This document shows, piece by piece, positions 1 through 7,900 of a stretch of 64,000 bases of DNA. A program made the translations under genes and the position numbers. Source of the stretch: CAVOKN01 sp963696505 (lineage in GTDB: Bacteria > Pseudomonadota > Gammaproteobacteria > Burkholderiales > Rhodocyclaceae); contig CAVOKN010000016.1 of NCBI GenBank assembly GCA_963696505.1, positions 5,236-69,235 on the forward strand. The letters run 5' to 3'. Each line of letters opens with the position of its first letter. Positions within the stretch are counted from its first letter, which is position 1. The notes beneath the pieces were generated by a model that saw only the letters and a list, made by a program, of their open reading frames with translations, made no database searches and was not told the DNA's origin.

Positions 1-632
1 TTCTGGCGCGGGCTATGCGTTTCGGACAGATCAGGCATGGGGGGATCTCCATTTCGCGAGCCCCGGTCGCGGGAGACGCCATCATTCGCTTGAAAGCGCC
101 GGCGATGCAGCGTAGCAAATCCGCCTGTGTCTGTCAGCGTACAGACGCCGCAGTAAGGGCGGCGCAATGTGTTGCTGCCTCGGGTGGCGGCAGCGGAGCA
201 TGTCATCCGCCCGAGAACGGAACACCCCACGGCGCAGCGTTCCGCTTGTACCGTTTCGCTTCGGGGGACTTTTCGGCGTGCGCGTCCTGGGTCTGCCAGA
301 TAGGGTTTCGCGACTTGGTAGGGCTGAGTTCGCTGGCGCGCGTTGGCTGAAGTTCGGTGAGGAATCCTCCCAAAGTGCTGGCACAAGCCCGGGCAGGCAC
401 TTGGGTGACCGCACCGCCGCGAAGTTGCTGCGGGGCAGTGTTCTGGCACCGGTTGTTGCGGAGTGCGCAGATGCTCGTACTGGAGGTCGATTTGCCTCAA
501 CTCCGTGAAGGACCATGACTTGCTCCCCGACGCCATCATCGTGTTCGAAAGAGCGGGCGTCGTGTTCAGCGGCGCTGCTGGGGCTCTGACTTTAGATCAA
601 AATGCAAATCTCCCATATCAGGGCGGCGTACC
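1..632. other. No supportable gene
   Basis: Short open frames exist on both strands, but none has a convincing ribosome binding site, family resemblance or codon pattern. The stretch reads as GC-rich intergenic DNA, or the end of something lying outside the window. Confidence 0.4.
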
Positions 633-953
633 ATGAATCAGCAGTCAAGCGGCGGCAACAGCACGAACGACTCTCAATTGACGGTTGAGGTGGCGCAGGA
701 GTTTCACCGGCGCATTGCGGCGATCGTCGATGCCGTCCAGGCCGGAATCCTGCGAGCCGGTCTGCACGACCTGCTCGGCTATGCTACCGACTATGCGTTC
801 GGCCCTGACCGAGGGAGGCAGACCTTGGTCCTGAAAACCCGAAACCGGTCTACCTACGTTCGTTTGCAGTGGAACACCGTTCTTGGCGATGCTCCCGCTG
901 ATCGACAGGTCGTGGACGACGCGATAGCCAACGCAATCAATGAACTGAGCTAG
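633..953 (+). CDS. Hypothetical protein, 106 aa
   Basis: I do not recognise this gene. It encodes a soluble 106-aa protein with no signal peptide or membrane segment. The first 20 residues are Ser/Asn/Gln-rich and probably disordered, followed by a likely helical region (about residues 22-50). A mixed segment then contains TLVLKTRNRSTYVRLQW and a short amphipathic C-terminal helix. The second half reads like a small folded beta-alpha domain, which favours a real gene. The next gene starts 19 or 97 bp downstream on the same strand, so the two may be co-transcribed. No function is proposed. Confidence 0.5.
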   Translation: MNQQSSGGNSTNDSQLTVEVAQEFHRRIAAIVDAVQAGILRAGLHDLLGYATDYAFGPDRGRQTLVLKTRNRSTYVRLQWNTVLGDAPADRQVVDDAIANAINELS

Positions 954-971
954 GCGACTCGGAGGCTATCG

Positions 972-1517
972 GTGCGTTCGGAGCCTGCGAGCGATAACTG
1001 CGGTCCGGCGACGGAGCGCGAACCCGAATCTCTCACGCAGGGGATCCTCATGCCAGAAACATCGCTACCTCCGCATGACAAAGAAGCGGCGTCTTCTCAA
1101 ATCGATCGCCAGCCGCAGAGGCGGGTCAAGCCCACCAAACGGCTGCGCGAAGCGTATCCTGGCGATCGGTGCCGGACGCTGTTTCCGGAGTTTCTGTTGG
1201 CGCTCGTTCCGAGCGACGGATTGTTGAGCCTTGGCGAGCGCGCGGCGGCCCGTGGGGACCAGGCGCCGACCATGGTCATATGGTTGGGTACGTTGATCGC
1301 TGAAGAGTTGTCGCGTCGACTTGATGCTCCCTTGCGCGCGCTGAATATGGTGGCGGGACCCATGATCCCGATTGACCAGACTGGACCAACCGCGGAGGTG
1401 CTCCGCGAACTATTTCTTCAGTTTGACTCGCTTTCGCAGGAGAACGCACCAGGCGCTGAAGAGGTCGCCGACCTTCTCGCCGCACTCACAGTCCTGGCGA
1501 AACACGGATCAGCCTAG
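972..1517 (+). CDS. Hypothetical protein, up to 181 aa
   Basis: I do not recognise this gene. The longest frame starts with GTG at 972. An ATG at 1050 (MPETSLPP) is an equally plausible start and would give 155 aa. The N-terminal third is charged and low in hydrophobics (PQRRVKPTKRLREAYPG). The rest alternates hydrophobic and polar residues as expected for a helical soluble domain, with a hydrophobic stretch FPEFLLALVPSDGLLSL. No catalytic motif is visible. It lies directly after another unknown small gene on the same strand. Confidence 0.45.
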   Translation: MRSEPASDNCGPATEREPESLTQGILMPETSLPPHDKEAASSQIDRQPQRRVKPTKRLREAYPGDRCRTLFPEFLLALVPSDGLLSLGERAAARGDQAPTMVIWLGTLIAEELSRRLDAPLRALNMVAGPMIPIDQTGPTAEVLRELFLQFDSLSQENAPGAEEVADLLAALTVLAKHGSA

Positions 1518-1987
1518 CAGCGGTGGATCGATCCGCTCCGGCAAGCTGCCATCGATAGCTGGCGCGCTATGCCATAAGCGTACTCCTGCGACTGACGCTT
1601 CCACGATCGATCGTCGCATCGTGGATCGGAAGTGGCGCGGCGTCTGCAAGCTAGCGTACAGAACTTGCGGGTCGGGCCTGCGGTGGAATCGCAGGAGTCT
1701 CCGGCATCGGACACGGCAACACCCGGGCGTGCCCACACGCTGCAATCGGCGCTACGTACGCTAGCGCACGGACCGCTGGTGTTCATGCGACTAGCTTGGG
1801 AAGCCACCAGGCGTTGGCATGCGTTCAGCCCTTGCTATCGGCGTGTTCAATCGCCCGTTTGCTGTTGCGCGCGGGGGCCGATCGGCGAGGTTCCGGTTGT
1901 GCTGGGCGACGCCGAACCGGCAGTTCTGCACGCGGATGTGCGAACGGAACAATCGCCGGGCAAGATTCCCGGAAAGGGCTCTCAGAA
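1518..1987. other. Intergenic stretch upstream of the glucan synthase gene
   Basis: About 470 bp without a supportable gene. Open frames run through it, one of them continuous with the glucan synthase frame, but their translations are Arg/Ala-rich with no family resemblance. It presumably holds the promoter of the glucan synthase gene; I see no clear -35/-10 pair. Confidence 0.4.
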
Positions 1988-4900
1988 GTGAACACCGACA
2001 CCAGCCTCAGCGGATACCTCAGGCAGATCAATTGGCGCCTGTGGAGAAGCGGGTTGCCGCGCATGGACTCGGGCGAAGAACCGCCGCTGCGATCGGAATT
2101 GTTCAGTGCCGATCAGATGGCGCAGCACGGCAAGGCGCTGGCGGGATCGCACAAGCTCTCGGAGGGGCGCGCAGCGGACCATCTGCTGGCCCGCCTGGCG
2201 TCGAACGAAAGCGTTCTGGTCGGCGTGTGCAAACTGCTTGCCACGGTGGCCACGGAGAACCGCCGCATCACGCCGGCAGGGGAATGGCTGCTCGACAACT
2301 TCTATCTCATCGAAGAGCAGATCCGCACCGCCAAGCGGCACCTGCCAAAGGGCTACAGCCGGGAACTTCCCCGTCTTGATTCCGCAACTGCGGAGCCATC
2401 GGCGCAGCGTCCGCGCGTCTATGCCATAGCGCTGGAGGCGGTCGCCCATGGCGATGGCCGCGTGGACACTGAAAGTCTCAGCCGCTTCGTGGCGGCCTAC
2501 CAGACTGTCACGGCGCTGAAGCTCGGGGAGTTGTGGGCGATCCCGATCATGCTGCGGTTGGCGCTGATCGAGAATCTGCGTCGCGTCGGCGTGCGCATCG
2601 CCGACGGCTGGGTCGAGCGCAACCAGGCGGATGCCTGGGCCGACCAGATGACCGAGACGGCGAAGAAGGATCCGAAGAGCCTGATCCTGCTGATTGCCGA
2701 CATGGCGCGCTCGAATCCTCCGATGGTCGGCGCGTTCGTCGCGGAACTGGCGCGCCGCCTGCAGGGGCGCGGCCCGGCCCTGGCCCTGCCGTTGACGTGG
2801 ATCGAACAGCGACTCTCGGAATCGGGTCTGACGATCGAGCAGTTGGTGCAGTCGGAGAACAGGCAGCAGGCCGCCGATCAGGTTTCGATCAGCAACAGCA
2901 TCGGCAGCCTTCGGGTTCTGGGCGCAATCGACTGGCGCGAGTTCGTCGAGAGCCTGAGCATCGTCGAGCAGACCTTGCTGGAGGATCCAGCCGGCGTCCA
3001 TGGCAGGATGGACTTCGCGACCCGCGATCGCTATCGCCATGCAACGGAGCGCATCGCGACGCAGGCCCGTATGCCCGAGGGCGAAGTCGCCCGCCTGACG
3101 GTCGAACTGGCGCGCGCCGCGGCGGCCAGGGACGTTGGCGGCGGCACCGATGCGCGTGCCGCTCACGTCGGTTATTACCTGATCGACAAGGGGCTGCCTG
3201 TATTGGAGCGGGCGGCCCGCGTTCGGCAGACTTGGATGGGATCCTTGCGCAGCGCGGCACAGCGGTCCCCGTTGCTCCTCTATCTGGGCGGCGTTGCTCT
3301 AATCACGGCGATCGTCACCGGCAGCCTGATGCTGCAGGCGCGTGCCAGCGTTCCGCCAGGTGGGGTTTCCGCAGGTGCGTTCGATCTCGCTCTGATCGCG
3401 ATTGGCATGTTCTTGCTGCTGGGCGCGAGTCAGTTGGCGGTGGCGCTGGTGAACTGGCTGGCCACCCTGGTGGCGACGCCCCACGCGCTGCCCAGAATGG
3501 ACTACTCGAAGGGGATCCCGCCGCAACTGCGCACGCTGGTGGTGGTTCCGACCATGCTCACCAGTGCTTCCGGCGTCGAGGATCTGATCGAGGCCCTGGA
3601 AGTCAGGTTTCTGGCGAATCGCGATCAGCACCTTCACTTCGGGCTGTTGACCGACCTGCGCGATGCGCACCAGGAATCCCTCGTCGAGGACGACGCGCTG
3701 GTGCAACTGGCCCGGACGCGGATCGAGGAACTGAACGCGAAGTATCCCCGCGGCGCCGAAACGGCAGAGGCCGATATCTTCTTCCTGTTCCATCGCCCGC
3801 GGCGCTGGAATCCGCAGGAGCGGATCTGGATGGGCTACGAGCGCAAGCGTGGCAAGTTGGCGGACTTGAACGCGCGGCTGCGTGGCGGCACGGGTAGCGC
3901 TTCCGCGGATGGTTTCTCGCTCGTTGTCGGTGACGCGACCGCTCTGTCCAATGTGAAGTACGTCATCACCCTGGACACTGATACGCAGCTTCCCCGCGAT
4001 GCGGCGCGGCAGTTTGTCGGCGCCATGGCGCACCCGCTCAATCGCCCCCGCTATGACGCAGCGCGGGGGCGCGTCACCGAGGGCTACGGCATCCTGCAAC
4101 CGCGTGTGGCGATCAGTCTGCCGGGGACCAACCGCTCGCGCTATGCGCGGCTGTACGGGGGGGAACCGGGCATCGATCCGTACACACGGGCGGTCTCGGA
4201 CGTCTATCAGGATGCCTTCGGCGAAGGTTCGTTCATCGGCAAGGGCATCTACGACGTCGATGCCTTCGAGCAGGCCCTCGGCGGGCGCTTCCCCGAGAAC
4301 CGGATACTCAGCCACGATCTTCTCGAGGGGTGTTACGCCCGCGCCGGTCTGTTGAGCGATGTGCAGTTGTACGAGGACTACCCGGCCCGTTACAGCGCCG
4401 ACGTGAGCCGCCGCCACCGCTGGATTCGCGGCGATTGGCAGCTCGCTGGGTGGCTGCTGAGACGGGTGCCCTCCTGTCCTGCACCTCTGCCCCAGGCGGG
4501 CGAGGGGGGTGTGGCGAATTGCGGTGCGCGTTCCATGGAGCGCAATTCACTGTCGGTGCTGTCCCAATGGAAACTGATCGACAATCTGCGGCGCAGTCTG
4601 GTGCCTGCGGCCCTGACCCTGCTGCTGCTGGCAGGATGGGCCCTGCTGTCGCCGGCATGGCTGTGGACCCTCGCAGTGATCGCGTTCCTGCTGATTCCCT
4701 CGCTGTGCGCAGCCGCACTGGACCTGCTGCGCAAGCCGGAAGAAGTCTTGCTGCGACAGCACCTCGCGGCTGTCGCGCGCTCGGGCTCCCGTCAGATGAA
4801 GCAGGTGGCGTTCGAGCTTGCCTGTCTGCCCTACGAAGCGTCGTTCAGCCTCGATGCCATCACCCGCACCGTATGGCGGATGCTGGTTTCGCGCAGAAAT

Positions 4901-7900
4901 ATGCTGGAATGGAATCCGTCGAGCGGAGCGGATAACACGCCGCTGCGGCGTGGCAGCAACGACCTCGCAGCCGAACTGCGGGCGATGTGGGTGGCGCCTG
5001 CCATCGCCGCTGGCGCGGCGATCCATCTGGCAGCATCGGCACCGGCGGCGTTGGTGGCGGCGGGTCCGATTCTGCTGCTGTGGTTCGCCTCGCCGTTCGT
5101 CGTGTGGTGGGTGAGCCGCCCACTGGTGCGTCGCAGGGCGACCCTGACCCTCGAACAGACGCGCTTTCTGCGCGCGCTGTCCCGCCGCACCTGGGCATTC
5201 TTCGACACCTTTGTCGGCCCCCAGGACCACTGGCTGCCGCCCGACAACTATCAGGAGTATCGCGCTGGCGCAGTCGCGCATCGCACCTCGCCGACCAACA
5301 TGGGGCTGGCGTTGCTGGCGAATCTGTCCGCCTACGACTTCGGCTACATCCCGTGCGGTCTGCTCGTCGAGCGCACCGCGAACACCCTGCGCGCGATGGG
5401 CGGGCTGGAGCGCTACCGCGGGCATTTCTACAACTGGTACGACACCCAGACCCTGCAGCCGCTGTCACCGCAGTACGTGTCGACGGTGGATAGCGGCAAT
5501 CTCGCCGGCCACCTGCTGACGCTGCGCGCCGGCCTGCTGGCGCTCGGCGATGACAGGATAGTGGGCGCGCGGTTGTTCGACGGCCTGAGCGATACCCTAG
5601 GCATTCTTGCCGCCACGGCCGACCCGGAGGACCGGGTGGCAGCGGCCCGCCTGGCGGCGTTCCGCACCGAACTGGAATCCGCATCGGTCACTTTCGGGCA
5701 CACCCTCGCGGCGGCGCAATCGTCCCTTTCCCGACTGGCTGCAGGCGCCGCAATCCTGGTCGCCCAGGCAGTGAATGAGCCCGAGGTCGAGGCCGACACC
5801 GCGCCCCAAGGCGATGCGACCGCAGGCGAGGCGGGATGGGCACAGGCCCTTGCCCGGCAATGCCGTGAGGCGCTCGACGAGCTGACCCTCTTTGCAGACA
5901 GTTCCGCGGCTGACGCGATCCCGACGCTGCGCGAACTGGCCAGGGCAGGGAACGCCCGCGCCGCGGAGCGGCTGGCAGAGATCGGCGACCTGGCACGGCA
6001 ATGCGCCGAACTTGCGCGCATGGAGTACGACTTCCTGTTCGACAAGACGCGCAATCTGCTGAGCATCGGCTACAGCGTCGCCGAGCGGCGGGCGGACGCG
6101 AGTTACTACGACCTGCTGGCCTCGGAAGCGCGCCTGTCCAGCTTCGTCGCCATCGCCCAGGGACACCTGCCACAGGCGAGCTGGTTCGCCTTGGGGCGCC
6201 TGCTCACCGGCACCGGCGGCGAGCCGGTTCTGCTGTCGTGGAGCGGTTCGATGTTCGAGTACCTGATGCCGTTGCTGGTGATGCCGACCTACGGCAACAC
6301 GCTGCTCGACCAGACCTGCAAGGCCGCGGTGGCCAGGCAGATCGAGTACGGCAGGCAGCGCGGCGTGCCCTGGGGCATTTCGGAATCCGGCTACAACACG
6401 GTGGATGTGCACCTCAATTACCAGTACCGCGCCTTCGGTGTGCCGGGCCTGGGTCTCAAGCGCGGACTGGCCGACGATCTGGTCATCGCGCCCTATGCCA
6501 GCGTACTGGCGCTGATGGTGGCCCCCGAGGAGGCGTGCCTGAATCTGCAGCGACTCGCTGCCGACGGTTTGATCGGCAAATACGGCTTCTTCGAAGCGAT
6601 CGACTACACCCCGGCGCGGCAGCGGCGCGGGCAATCGAGCGCGGTGGTACGGGCCTTCATGGCCCATCACCAGGGCATGAGCCTGCTTGCGCTGGCCTAT
6701 CTGCTGCTGGAGCGCCCGATGCAGCGGCGCTTCGAGTCGGACCGATTGTTCCAGGCGGTCATGCTGCTGCTTCAGGAGCGGATTCCCAAGGCCACGAGCT
6801 TGTTCTCGCACACGGCCCAACTGTCCGAGGTGCGCGCCATCCCGGTTGCCGCTCAGGCGCCGATCCGGGTCTTCAGCAGCCCCGACACGCCGACGCCCGA
6901 GGTGCAGTTGTTGTCGAACGGCCGCTATCACGTCATGGTCACCAATGCGGGCGGCGGCTACAGCCGCTGGAAGGATCTCGCGGTCACGCGCTGGCGCGAG
7001 GACGGAACCTGCGACAACTGGGGCACGTTCTGCTATCTGCGCGAGGTCGCGAGCGGGGTGTACTGGTTCACCGCCCACCAGCCGACGCTCAAGCCGGCGC
7101 AGAGCTACGAGGCGATCTTCTCCGAGGGGCGCGCCGAGTTCCGCCGCCGCGATTCCATTCGCGCCGGCGAAGCCGACGGTGGCGATTTCGAAACGCATAC
7201 CGAGATCGTGGTGTCGCCCGAGGATGACATCGAACTGCGTCGCGTGCGCATCATCAACCGATCGCGCAGGCGGCGGCAGATCGACATCACCAGTTATGCC
7301 GAAGTGGTGATCGCGCCGCCGGCCGCGGACGCCCTGCATCCGGCCTTCAGCAAGCTGTTCGTGCAGACCGAGATCCTGCCGGAGCGGCGCGCGATCCTGT
7401 GCACGCGCCGGCCGCGCTCGATCGGCGAGCAGGCGCCGTGGATGCTGCACCTGATGGCGGTGCATGGTGTGGATGTCGGCGCCGTGTCTTACGAGACGGA
7501 TCGGTCGCGCTTCATCGGCCGCACCAGGAACACCGCCGCTCCCCAGGCACTGACTATTCCGGGGGCGCTCTCCGGCAGCGCGGGTTCGGTGCTCGATCCG
7601 ATCGTTGCCATTCGCTGCGGGTTGGCACTCGACCCGGAGCAATCGGTCGTCATCGACATCGTGTCAGGCATGGCCGAGAGCCGCGATCTGGCGCTGTGCC
7701 TGGTGGAGAAGTACCAGGACCGGCATCTGGCGGACCGCGTCTTCGACCTGGCGTGGACCCACAGCCAGGTGGTGCTGCGCCAGCTCAACGCCAGCGAGGC
7801 CGACACGCAGCTTCACGCCCGTCTGGCGAGTCCAGTCATCTATGCAAGCGCCGGGCTGCGTGCCGATCCCGCCCTGCTCATCAGGAATCGCCGCGGGCAG

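Noticed and set aside
82..516. Open frames on both strands at the left edge
   Set aside because: They overlap each other, are Arg/Ala/Pro-rich, lack ribosome binding sites and resemble no family.
1632..1991. 119-aa plus-strand frame before ndvB
   Set aside because: It ends inside the ndvB start region in another frame and its sequence has no protein-like pattern; treated as chance.
1982..3166. Long minus-strand frame opposite ndvB
   Set aside because: A shadow of a GC-rich gene; its residues mirror ndvB codons and form no known domain.
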